Position numbers and translations under genes: made by a program
In this document: positions 43,751 through 51,554 of the stretch, in pieces
Layout of the letters: each line of letters begins with the position of its first letter
Position numbering within the stretch: position 1 is the first letter of the stretch
Assembly: GCF_009746585.1 (NCBI RefSeq)
Contig: NZ_WRPO01000002.1
Coordinates: 1 to 64,000, forward strand
Source of the DNA: Novosphingobium aquimarinum
GTDB lineage: Bacteria > Pseudomonadota > Alphaproteobacteria > Sphingomonadales > Sphingomonadaceae
DNA: 64,000 bases
Reading direction: 5' to 3'
The notes under the pieces: generated by a model
Told to the model about the DNA's origin: nothing
Databases searched by the model: none
Seen by the model: only the letters and a program-made list of their open reading frames with translations

Positions 43751-43897
43751 GCTCTCCAGCGAAAGCCGTCCGCGCGGCAGACACCGCTTATTACCGGCCA
43801 GGGCGCGCCCTTCAGCGAAACGCCCGGCGCGATCCAATCTTACTGACATTCTTTCGGAAGAGACGGGGCTTTGCCGAGCCTCAAGCAGGGAGCGGAT

Positions 43898-44650
43898 ATG
43901 ACTGACGACATGGCAGGAAAAGTGGCGCTGGTGACCGGTGCGGCGGGCGGGATCGGGCGCGCGACCGCCCTCGCCTTTGCACGGTCGGGTGCCGCAGTGA
44001 TCGTGGCCGATGTGAACGAGAGCGGGGGCCGGGAAACGGTCGATCAAGTGACATCCGCTGGCGGCAAGGCCGCGTTTCAAAGCTGCGATGTCAGCAATGC
44101 CGAAGACGTCAAAGCACTGGTCGCTCGGGCCGTCAGCGAATTCGGCCGTCTCGACTTCGCGCACAACAACGCGGGCATCAACAACCCCGCCGTGGATGAA
44201 TGGGACGAGGCCGCCTACGAGCGCAGCCTTTCGATCAACCTCAAGGGCGTCATGCTGTGCATGCGCGAGGAAGCGACCGAAATGCTCAAGAACGGAGGCG
44301 GCGCGATCGTCAACACCGCGTCGATCAATGGGCTTGTCGGCAATGCCAGCCAGCCCGCCTATACCGCCGGCAAGCATGGCGTGGTCGGCCTCACTCGCAG
44401 CGCGGCGCTGAAATGGGCGCAAGCCGGCATTCGCGTGAACGCGGTATGCCCCGGCGTCATCGACACGCCTATGTCCGCGACCGCCGCGTCGGACCCGCAA
44501 ATCCGCGCCATCATCGAGCAGATGACGCCGATGGGCCGGATGGGACGCCCCGAAGAAATCGCCGCCGCGGTGGTCTGGCTATGTTCGGACCAGGCCAGCT
44601 TCATCACCGGGCATCCGCTCGTGATCGACGGCGGCGCGACCGTCTACTGA
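43898..44650 (+). CDS. SDR-family oxidoreductase
   Basis: The 250-residue classical SDR has TGAAGGIG (13-20), Asp38 in VADVN favouring NAD, HNNAGIN (89-95), Ser142, Tyr155 and Lys159 (YTAGK). PGVIDTPM and LVIDGGATVY at the end are typical of hydroxysteroid- and glucose-dehydrogenase-like SDRs. The ATG at 43898 follows GGGAG by seven bases. It converges on the Rieske oxygenase gene across two hairpins. A 3-, 7- or 12-hydroxysteroid dehydrogenase role is possible but unproven. Confidence 0.85.
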   Translation: MTDDMAGKVALVTGAAGGIGRATALAFARSGAAVIVADVNESGGRETVDQVTSAGGKAAFQSCDVSNAEDVKALVARAVSEFGRLDFAHNNAGINNPAVDEWDEAAYERSLSINLKGVMLCMREEATEMLKNGGGAIVNTASINGLVGNASQPAYTAGKHGVVGLTRSAALKWAQAGIRVNAVCPGVIDTPMSATAASDPQIRAIIEQMTPMGRMGRPEEIAAAVVWLCSDQASFITGHPLVIDGGATVY

Positions 44651-44703
44651 TTGCCGTATCGGCAAAATCCATGCGGACGGGAAGCGACGCTTCTCGTCCG
44701 CAT
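44651..44703. terminator. Two hairpins between convergent genes
   Basis: TTGCCG-TAT-CGGCAA at 44651-44665 forms a six-pair stem. ATGCGGACGGGAAGCG (44671-44686) and its near-exact complement (44688-44703) form a 16-base stem with one mismatch. Neither has a strong T-run, so efficiency is uncertain. Confidence 0.6.
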
Positions 44704-44711
44704 AGGCACGT

Positions 44712-45836
44712 TCAGGCCGCGGCCTTGGCTTGCGCCTTCTGACCTTCCGGCCCCGCCCACTCGGCGTAGAACTGATAATACCACCGGCGGAAGTCCGCGA
44801 TCGGACCATCGCCCTCGCAGATCAACGCGCGTTCCACGAAGCGCTGGCGATCCCAGATTACCTTGTCCTGATCGAACTGCTTGACGATGTCGCGGATCAG
44901 CGCCCGGGCGAGGCCCGCCATGGGACCTTCCGCCTCGGAGCGCGGCTGGGTGAACGCAAACCGCACGCGCACGAGGTCGCGATCGATCGGAGTCGTGCCC
45001 GCGACCAGCAGCGTTTCCGAGATACCGCTGAAGCGCGTCCACGATTGCCCCGGCCCGATGCTGGCATTCGCGATCCGACCGTCGATCTCGCCTTTGGGCG
45101 TGCCCATCTTCGCCTTTACGAGACCCGTTCGGCGATGCCCGTCGAAGCCGACCTCGGCATCGGGATATGTCGCCGTCCCGTGCACGTATTTGAAGTGCGC
45201 GTTGTCGGCCGCGTTCTCCGCCATGAATTGCAGGGGCGCGTGGACCAGCCATTCGTAGCGATCGTAGGCGGTCCATTCCGGATCGCTGGTCTCCGGGAAA
45301 ACGTCGATGTCCCACATCGGCGCCTCACCCATCGGATGATACCAGACCCACACGAAGCCGTTCGCTTCTGCCGTCGGCCAACCGCCGCAGGGTCGCTTGG
45401 CCTGGGGCGGGATCGACTTGGAATAGGGAACGTCGACGACCGCGCCGGTTTCATCATAGCGCCAGGCGTGAAACGGGCATTCGAGATCGTTGCCATTCAC
45501 CCGCCCGCCGTAGCCCATATGCGCACCGAGATGACGGCAGTAGGCATCGATCACGCGCGCCTTGCCGTCCTCGCCGCGCCATGCCGCCAGCTCCTTGCCG
45601 AAGTAGCGCAAGGGCTTGGCTTCGCCGGAGGGCAATTCGTCGGAATAGCACAGGACGTACCAGCCGTAGGGATAAGGCAGATCGAGCGCGCCGCGTTCTT
45701 CCGCGCTGACTTTGTTCTCGATGGGGGCGACGCGCCAGTTCTTCAGCTCATCCCCGCGCAAGGCGCCGAGCACCTTCCAGACCGCGACGGGCGCCGTGCG
45801 TGCGTCCGATGACGCGTGATCATGTGCCATAACCAT
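44712..45836 (-). CDS. KshA-like Rieske ring-hydroxylating oxygenase
   Basis: The 374-residue protein has a Rieske [2Fe-2S] site Cys100/His102 (AYCRHLGAHMG) and Cys120/His123 (CPFHAW), and a mononuclear iron site in MAENAADNAHFKYVHG, with His214, His219, bridging Asp211 and Asn208. The ENxxDNAHFxYVH pattern is that of 3-ketosteroid 9-alpha-hydroxylase oxygenase (KshA) and the cholesterol desaturase DAF-36 group. With a delta1-dehydrogenase this step opens ring B of steroids. No reductase (KshB) gene is adjacent. GAGGGAGAG precedes ATG 45836; ATG 45830 is an alternative. A possible TetR operator lies at 45922-45934. Confidence 0.83.
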   Translation of the reverse strand: MVMAHDHASSDARTAPVAVWKVLGALRGDELKNWRVAPIENKVSAEERGALDLPYPYGWYVLCYSDELPSGEAKPLRYFGKELAAWRGEDGKARVIDAYCRHLGAHMGYGGRVNGNDLECPFHAWRYDETGAVVDVPYSKSIPPQAKRPCGGWPTAEANGFVWVWYHPMGEAPMWDIDVFPETSDPEWTAYDRYEWLVHAPLQFMAENAADNAHFKYVHGTATYPDAEVGFDGHRRTGLVKAKMGTPKGEIDGRIANASIGPGQSWTRFSGISETLLVAGTTPIDRDLVRVRFAFTQPRSEAEGPMAGLARALIRDIVKQFDQDKVIWDRQRFVERALICEGDGPIADFRRWYYQFYAEWAGPEGQKAQAKAAA

Positions 45837-45921
45837 CTCTCCCTCACGCGCTGCTACGCCAAGACGAGCGCTAGGCGCGATTCCTTGTCGATCCTCGCTT
45901 TCCTTGACCTATCGCCTAATT

Positions 45922-45938
45922 TTATACTCTAGTCCAGC
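45922..45938. promoter_or_regulatory. Candidate TetR operator upstream of the Rieske gene
   Basis: TTATACTCTAGTC at 45922-45934 is the exact reverse complement of GACTAGAGTATAA at 48268-48280 in the amidase/SDR promoter. It keeps one arm and the CTAG core of the TATA-N2-CTAG-N2-TATA dyad seen there. A second ATACTC lies at 45951-45956. It lies between the oxygenase and TetR genes. Confidence 0.55.
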
Positions 45939-45957
45939 TTTTTTGATCTGATACTCG

Positions 45958-46560
45958 TCACTGTCGGGTCACAGCCCCTGCAATGATCGTGGCAGCGGCA
46001 TGCAGACGGGCTTCGAGCGGGTAAGAGTCGAGCATTCGCCAGTTGTGAATGATGCCGATGTAAACGCTCACCAGCATCTCGCCGAGCACACGGCGCTCGA
46101 CATCGCTGCGAACGTCATCGGTTTCTTCGGCATCAAGAAGCCGCAGGAACGCGTCAGTGAGGCGCGCAAGTCGGTCGATGCCCGGCTGATCCCCCCAGCT
46201 CTGCTCGCTGATCCCGACGAGGAAGCGCACCGCATCGCCGCGCTTTTCGAGATTGCGGGCACTTTCGGTGAAAATTCCGATGATCCGGTCCGCCGTCGCG
46301 AGGGGCCGCTCGCGGTAGCTGTCGATCAAGGCGATGAAGTCGGTGTCCAGCTGCTCTACCAAAGCCGCGATGATCGCCGCCTTGCTGGCGAAGTAGTTGA
46401 ACAAGGTGGCGCGCGAGACTTCGGCCGCTTGGGCGATCTGGTCCATGGTGACGCCGGTCGCACCGGCCGTTGCAAAGTGGGAGCGCGCCGCCTTCATGAT
46501 CGCAGCACGCGTCCTCGCCTTGTTGAGCTCTCGCCGGGATTGCGTTGCCTGCTGGTTCAC
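45958..46560 (-). CDS. TetR-family transcriptional regulator
   Basis: The 200-residue protein has a helix-turn-helix at about 38-58 (TMDQIAQAAEVSRATLFNYF) followed by FASKAAIIAALVEQ, and a generic TetR ligand domain. I favour the GTG at 46560; a TTG at 46581 adds seven residues. Neither has a strong ribosome site. It lies 93 bases downstream of the amidase gene on the same strand, probably co-transcribed, and just upstream of the oxygenase gene. The 13-base motif shared by the oxygenase and amidase/SDR promoters makes those the likely targets. Confidence 0.82.
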   Translation of the reverse strand: MNQQATQSRRELNKARTRAAIMKAARSHFATAGATGVTMDQIAQAAEVSRATLFNYFASKAAIIAALVEQLDTDFIALIDSYRERPLATADRIIGIFTESARNLEKRGDAVRFLVGISEQSWGDQPGIDRLARLTDAFLRLLDAEETDDVRSDVERRVLGEMLVSVYIGIIHNWRMLDSYPLEARLHAAATIIAGAVTRQ

Positions 46561-46653
46561 GTGGTCTCTGTCTCGCTGCAAGATTGCCCGTCCGATAATG
46601 CATGGCCGAGCGCCCGTATAGAGATGCGCTGGCGCCAGCGCCGTTCGGCTCCG

Positions 46654-48207
46654 TCAGACGTCGGGTCGCCGCGCCGCCCAGGGCGCGGCTTGCTCCAGTT
46701 GCCCGGCAAGGCGAAAGAGGAGTGCCTCCTCGCCATAGCGCCCCGAAAACATCACGCCGATCGGCAGCCCGCTTCGCGAAGTGGCGAGCGGCACAGACAT
46801 GCTGGGCTGTCCCGTGTAATTCATGATTCCGGTGAAGGGTGTGAAAGCCGAAACGGCCGTGAAGTAGTCGCTCATCTGTGCGGGCGAGAGGCCGAGAACC
46901 CCCAGCGGCAAGGGCGGCGACGCCAGAGTGGGAGTCAGCAAGACATCGTACCGCTCCATGAATTGCGCCATGGTGACGGCCGCTTCCTGCAAATCATTGT
47001 TGGCGCGGGCATATTCGACGCCGGTCGTCTTGAGACCCATGGTGTAATAAGCGAGCGTCACCGGCTCGAGACCGTCGAGGCCGGGGGCGATGCCCGTCGC
47101 CGTCTCGCGGGCCTGAAGGTCTGCGGCGAGTGACGACGAGACGATGGCGAAGCTGGCTCTCCCGAGCTTGCCCGCGTCCAGCTGAGGAGCGGCCTCCTCC
47201 ACATGATGACCGAGACTTTCGCACAGCCGCGCGGCGGCCTGCACTGCCGCTACGACCTCTGGATCGACCGGCGTACCCGCCATCGGCGTGACGCTTAGCG
47301 CGATGCGCAGCTTGCCGGGATTTGTGCGCACCTCGTCCAGAAACGGCCGCTCGGGAGAGGGCGCGCCATAACGCGAGCCGGGTTCGATGCCATGGGTCGC
47401 ATCGAGAATTGCAGCGCTGTCCCGCACGCTGCGGGTGATGGCATGAGCGACTGACATTCCTCCCCAGCCTTCGGTGCGCAGCGGGCCCATGGGCACGCGG
47501 CCGCGACTGGGCTTCAGGCCGAACAAGCCGCAGCAAGACGCGGGGATTCGGATAGACCCGCCACCGTCGGTGGCATGCGCGGCGGGGATGACCCCCGCCG
47601 CCACCGCAACCGCCGCGCCGCCGCTCGAACCACCGCTGGTGCGCGAAGGATCCCAGGGATTTCGCGTGGCGCCGGTCGCCGCCGATTCGGTTGTCGGCGT
47701 CAGTCCGAACTCGGGCGTGGTGGTCTTTCCGAAGATGACGAGGCCAGCCCGTTCATGGCGGCGGACCAGCTCCGAAGTGACGGTCGCTCTGGCATCCTTG
47801 TAGTATCTGCTGCCCTGCCCGGTCACTTCGCCTGCGATGTACGTACTCAGATCCTTGATCAGCCAGGGCACCCCTGTGAATGGGCCTTCTGGCAAACCGC
47901 GGGCAATGGCCTTGCGCGCATAGTCGTAGTGTTTTCGCGCCAGGAAGTTGTAGGCCGGGTTCAAGGCTTCCGCCCGGACGATCGCCATATCCAGAAGCTC
48001 TGCAGCCGTGACCTGCTTGCGCGCCACCAGCCGCGCCAGCCCAAGAGCGTCGTGCTCCTCCAGAACGCTCGAAGGCGCAGCGGCTGCGCTCGCCCGACCT
48101 GCCAGCGAGGCCCCTGCAGCGGTCGCCACCACGCCTGCGACAACCTCGCGCCGCGACAAGTTCATGGGCGGCAAATGCGGTGCACCCTCATCGACTGATC
48201 CTGCCAT
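46654..48207 (-). CDS. Amidase-signature hydrolase with Tat signal
   Basis: The 517-residue protein has a twin-arginine leader (SRREVVAGVVATAAGASLAG, 18-37), so export to the periplasm is likely. The amidase-signature triad is visible: Lys118 in WLIKDLS, cis-Ser194 in TSGGSSGGAAV and nucleophile Ser218 in GGGSIRIPASCCG. It hydrolyses an amide or ester; amidases of this family that cleave conjugated bile salts have been reported in sphingomonads, to my recollection. Next to steroid genes, deconjugation outside the cytoplasm is a reasonable role. GGGGAG precedes the ATG. The divergent SDR shares its promoter region. Confidence 0.85.
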   Translation of the reverse strand: MAGSVDEGAPHLPPMNLSRREVVAGVVATAAGASLAGRASAAAAPSSVLEEHDALGLARLVARKQVTAAELLDMAIVRAEALNPAYNFLARKHYDYARKAIARGLPEGPFTGVPWLIKDLSTYIAGEVTGQGSRYYKDARATVTSELVRRHERAGLVIFGKTTTPEFGLTPTTESAATGATRNPWDPSRTSGGSSGGAAVAVAAGVIPAAHATDGGGSIRIPASCCGLFGLKPSRGRVPMGPLRTEGWGGMSVAHAITRSVRDSAAILDATHGIEPGSRYGAPSPERPFLDEVRTNPGKLRIALSVTPMAGTPVDPEVVAAVQAAARLCESLGHHVEEAAPQLDAGKLGRASFAIVSSSLAADLQARETATGIAPGLDGLEPVTLAYYTMGLKTTGVEYARANNDLQEAAVTMAQFMERYDVLLTPTLASPPLPLGVLGLSPAQMSDYFTAVSAFTPFTGIMNYTGQPSMSVPLATSRSGLPIGVMFSGRYGEEALLFRLAGQLEQAAPWAARRPDV

Positions 48208-48263
48208 CGAAACTCCCCTCGCTTGTTTTTGATCTACCCGATCGTTCTGCATCAGAGTATATG

Positions 48264-48279
48264 TATAGACTAGAGTATA
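48264..48279. promoter_or_regulatory. Candidate TetR operator between amidase and SDR
   Basis: TATAGACTAGAGTATA is an imperfect palindrome of form TATA-N2-CTAG-N2-TATA. Its GACTAGAGTATAA part recurs inverted at 45922-45934 upstream of the Rieske gene. ATGTAT (48261-48266) and ATACAT (48279-48284) add outer symmetry. The site lies between the divergent amidase and SDR starts. Confidence 0.65.
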
Positions 48280-48298
48280 ATACATCAGGGGATGTGCC

Positions 48299-49066
48299 GT
48301 GGAACGGTTCAAGGGCAAAGTTGCCATCGTCACGGGTGGCAGCGACGGCATCGGGCGAGCGACCGTAGAGAGACTCTGCAGCGAAGGGGCGCATGTCGTG
48401 ATCTGCGCGAGACGGGCGGATCGACTGGCCGAGACGCAGGCCGCGATCGAGGCTTCCGGCGGCTCGGTCGAAACGCAGGTCCTCGATGTCAGCGATGCGG
48501 AAGCGTTCGCGGCCATGATTGGCGATGTGGCCGAGCGACACGGTCGGCTCGATATTCTGGTGAACAATGCCATGTCGGTCCATTACGGGCCGCTGCTGGA
48601 TGCCACACTCGACGACTGGCGCGAGGACTTTGCGGTCAATGCCGACGCGGTCTTTATCGGCACGCGCGAAGCGATGCGCGTGATGATCCCCCAAGGCTCG
48701 GGCGCGATCGTGAACATTTCCTCCACCACGGGGCTGCGGGCCCTGTCCGGGATGGCCAGTTATTCGGCGTCGAAGGCGGCCCTCATCCACTTCACCGCTG
48801 TCGCGGCGATGGAGGGCGCGCCGCACAACGTGCGCGTCAACACGATCGTGCCGGGACAAGTCGCCACGCCGGCAACCCTAGCCTATCAGGAGATGACGCC
48901 GGACACGGCCGATGCCACGACCGCCGCCATTCCGATGAAGCGTTCCGGCCAACCGAACGAGCTTGCCGCGGCGATCACCTTTCTGCTGTCCGACGATGCC
49001 AGCTACATCACCGGCGTGGCCCTACCCGTCGATGGCGGCAAGGCCGTGCAGCTCTACATGCCGTGA
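48299..49066 (+). CDS. SDR-family oxidoreductase
   Basis: The 255-residue classical SDR has TGGSDGIG (12-19), Arg38-Arg39 in CARRA favouring NADP(H), ILVNNAMS (86-93), Ser142, Tyr155 and Lys159 (YSASK). The start is a GTG with AGGGGAT seven bases upstream. It is divergent from the Tat-amidase and shares the candidate operator at 48264-48279, so it is probably induced together with the amidase. A hydroxysteroid dehydrogenase is one possibility. Confidence 0.84.
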   Translation: MERFKGKVAIVTGGSDGIGRATVERLCSEGAHVVICARRADRLAETQAAIEASGGSVETQVLDVSDAEAFAAMIGDVAERHGRLDILVNNAMSVHYGPLLDATLDDWREDFAVNADAVFIGTREAMRVMIPQGSGAIVNISSTTGLRALSGMASYSASKAALIHFTAVAAMEGAPHNVRVNTIVPGQVATPATLAYQEMTPDTADATTAAIPMKRSGQPNELAAAITFLLSDDASYITGVALPVDGGKAVQLYMP

Positions 49067-49108
49067 TGAACCTCCGTCCGCGCGGATCCGAGCCGCCACG
49101 CCGACCGA

Positions 49109-49924
49109 TCAGTGATATTCGTGCCAGGCGAGCGAAGCTTCACGTGAATCCAGATCGACCGCGCCCCGGATCCCGAGCGCCTCGCGCGCTTCGGGAATGG
49201 GCAGGTGAAACACATCCTCGTACCGCGCCATGAAGATCGGGCCGGATTCCTGCCCCACTCTCATGCCGCACTGCGCCGCGCGCAAAGCCATCGGGTAGGA
49301 CTGCGGGTAATGCAGGCCCGTGCGCATCATAATGCGGGTCGAGCCGAGCAATTGCATCGCGTTGACCGATCCGGCGAGTTCGGGGCTCAGGAAACGCGGA
49401 ACGTTGCTGAGGCGCATGTAATAGGGAACCAGCTCGCCCAGAATGTCGAACCCGCCGCCACAAACGATATGTTCGAGGTCGTGCGTCTGTCCGCTGCGCA
49501 GCGCATAGTATTCAAACTGCGTCTTGGGTTCGAAACGCGGGACGATGTCCACTTGGAAATTGTTGTCCGTCAGATAACGCCCGAAGATGTAGCCGAGCGA
49601 GCCCGGCGGGTTCTCCAGAAGATTGTCCGGCGTGAACGTGGATACGAACCCTTCGCTCATCCATGTATCGAGTTCGGAATTGTGCTTGCGCTCCTCGGTG
49701 AAGAGCTCTTCGATCCGGTCCTGATCCTGAACCTCTTTGAGGATCAGGTGAAGCTTGTAGGCATCCGACGTGGTCGGGGTATCCTTGCCGCTGCGGCGCA
49801 AGAAGTGCGTGGCCACCCAGTCGCGCAACCGGGGCTCGTTCAGAAAATCCGATGAGCTGATCAGCGTGCTGCTCTCGGTGCTGACGGGCTGTAGCCCCCG
49901 CATCAGATAGGGCGTGTCGTCCAT
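49109..49924 (-). CDS. Coq4-like protein
   Basis: The 271-residue protein carries the Coq4 metal motif HDxxH-x11-E intact: His148, Asp149, His152 and Glu164 (THDLEHIVCGGGFDILGEL). NPPGSLGYIFGRYLTD upstream also matches the family. Coq4 acts in ubiquinone synthesis, and yeast and human Coq4 have been linked to oxidative decarboxylation of the ring. This copy is last in the ten-gene side-chain operon, 46 bases after the Ltp2-like gene, so a catabolic rather than quinone role is likely. Whether it is a ring decarboxylase/hydroxylase or a lipid-binding scaffold is unknown. Confidence 0.78.
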   Translation of the reverse strand: MDDTPYLMRGLQPVSTESSTLISSSDFLNEPRLRDWVATHFLRRSGKDTPTTSDAYKLHLILKEVQDQDRIEELFTEERKHNSELDTWMSEGFVSTFTPDNLLENPPGSLGYIFGRYLTDNNFQVDIVPRFEPKTQFEYYALRSGQTHDLEHIVCGGGFDILGELVPYYMRLSNVPRFLSPELAGSVNAMQLLGSTRIMMRTGLHYPQSYPMALRAAQCGMRVGQESGPIFMARYEDVFHLPIPEAREALGIRGAVDLDSREASLAWHEYH

Positions 49925-49970
49925 GGTCTAACCCCTTCCCTTCATGCCTTGTCGATTGTCATAATGGCGA

Positions 49971-51143
49971 TCAGGCATTGCCCAGGATCAGCCCGCTGGT
50001 GGGAACGCCCGTCCCCGCCGTTACGAGCACATGGCCATCGCCCTTCACCTGATTCACCGAAGTGCCGCGCACTTGCCGCACGCCTTCGGCAATGCCGTTC
50101 ATGCCGTGGATATAGGCTTCGCCGAGCTGGCCGCCATTGGTATTGACGGGCAGGCGCCCGCCCAGTTCGATGCCTTCCTCGCGGATGAAGTCCTTGGCCT
50201 GGCCCGGTTTGGCGAAGCCGAACGCCTCGATCTGCGGCAGTACGAAGGGCGAGAAGTGATCGTACAGCACGGCGGTGCGGATCGCGTCTGGCCCGATGCC
50301 GGCCTGATCGTAAAGCTGCTGGGCAACCAGATCCATTTCGGACAGGCGCGAGATATCGGGCCGGTAATAGCTGGTCATCATCTGCTGATCGTCGGCCGCG
50401 CCTTGCGCCGCGGCGCGGATGATCGCGGGGGTTTGGCGAAGCGACTTGGCGCGCTCCACGCTCGTCACGACCAGGGCTTGCGCCCCATCGGATTCCTGGC
50501 AGCAATCGAGCAGATGCAGCGGCTCGACGATCCAGCGCGAGGCCTGATGATCGTCCAGCGTGATCGGCTTCTGGTAGAACCAGGCATACGGGTTCGTCGC
50601 GGCATGCCGGCGGCAGGCAACCGCCACGCGTCCGAAATCCTCGGACGTAGCGCCCGTTTCATGCATGTATCGCTGAGCGGCCATCGCAACCCACGATGCA
50701 GGCGATACCAGACCGAACGGGACATAGTACCCGTAATGCGCCGACTCCGCGTTCGGGACCGGCGGCGGCGTGTAACCGGAACCGAAGCGATACTGCGAGC
50801 GCTCGTTCATCGCGCGATAGCACACCACCACGTCCGCGACGCCGGTGGCCACCGCCATCGCCGCCTGCATCACGGGCGCGCACGCGGCGCCGCCACCGTA
50901 GTGAATGCGGCTGAAGAACTTGAGCTGCTTGCCGCCGATGTTCCGGAAGACTTCGATCTCCGGGTTGTTGTCCATCGTGTAGGTGCACAGCCCGTCCACC
51001 TCCGAACGATCGATCCCCGCGTCCTCGAGCGCGGCGGTGATCGCTTCGACCGCCAGGCGCAATTCCGAGCGGCCGCTTTCCTTCGAGAACTCGGTGGCGC
51101 CGATCCCGACGATCGCGGCCTTGTTTGCCAAAGTGCCAGTCAT
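49971..51143 (-). CDS. Ltp2-like thiolase-fold aldolase (SCP2-thiolase family)
   Basis: The 390-residue thiolase-fold protein of the lipid-transfer/SCP2 branch has GIGATEFSKESGRSELRLAV, a GGGAACAPVMQAAMAV nucleophile-region loop, and NTNGGQLGEAYIHGMNGIAE near the end. The thiolase HxxxGHP signature is not conserved; LYDHFSPFVLPQIE stands in its place. In the actinobacterial igr operon, Ltp2 is a retro-aldolase that releases propionyl-CoA from the hydrated C22 side chain together with a DUF35 partner. A DUF35 gene is three genes upstream here. The ATG overlaps the hydratase stop by four bases. Confidence 0.8.
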   Translation of the reverse strand: MTGTLANKAAIVGIGATEFSKESGRSELRLAVEAITAALEDAGIDRSEVDGLCTYTMDNNPEIEVFRNIGGKQLKFFSRIHYGGGAACAPVMQAAMAVATGVADVVVCYRAMNERSQYRFGSGYTPPPVPNAESAHYGYYVPFGLVSPASWVAMAAQRYMHETGATSEDFGRVAVACRRHAATNPYAWFYQKPITLDDHQASRWIVEPLHLLDCCQESDGAQALVVTSVERAKSLRQTPAIIRAAAQGAADDQQMMTSYYRPDISRLSEMDLVAQQLYDQAGIGPDAIRTAVLYDHFSPFVLPQIEAFGFAKPGQAKDFIREEGIELGGRLPVNTNGGQLGEAYIHGMNGIAEGVRQVRGTSVNQVKGDGHVLVTAGTGVPTSGLILGNA

Positions 51144-51544
51144 TGCGCGCTCCCGAAGTCAAGATTGACGGTCGCCACGACGTGATCACCGATGCGGTTG
51201 CGCCCGCGTACCTTCACGGCGACACGGCTGCCTTCGACCTGGGCGACTTCTCCGGTAAACGTCATCGTATCGCCGACGAAGTTCGGCGCGCCGAGCTTGA
51301 TGTCGACCGCCGCGATCCGCGCCGCGCTGCCGCACCAGTCGCTGACGTAGCGCTGGACGAAGCCATTGGTCGTCAGGATGTTCATGAAGATATCGGGCAC
51401 GCCTTTGCCTTGCGCGGCGGCCTTGTCGTGATGCACGTCCTCGAAATCGTCGGTCGCAATCGCGCCCGCGACGATCGCGCTGGCCGTGATGGGAACGGCG
51501 AGTTCGGGCAAGGATTGGCCGGCCTGAATGTCGGTGATGGTCAT
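51140..51544 (-). CDS. MaoC-like hydratase subunit (ChsH1-like)
   Basis: The 134-residue single-hotdog protein has Asp33 and His38 in TDDFEDVHHDKAAA in the spacing of the hydratase-2 active site (D-x4-H), equivalent to Asp29/His34 that I recall for ChsH1. It would provide catalysis in a heteromeric enoyl-CoA hydratase with the DUF35-fused hotdog subunit encoded two genes upstream. The ATG at 51544 follows GAGGGA. It lies between an acyl-CoA dehydrogenase and the Ltp2-like gene, as in igr. Confidence 0.83.
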   Translation of the reverse strand: MTITDIQAGQSLPELAVPITASAIVAGAIATDDFEDVHHDKAAAQGKGVPDIFMNILTTNGFVQRYVSDWCGSAARIAAVDIKLGAPNFVGDTMTFTGEVAQVEGSRVAVKVRGRNRIGDHVVATVNLDFGSAQ

Positions 51545-51554
51545 GTCGGATCCC

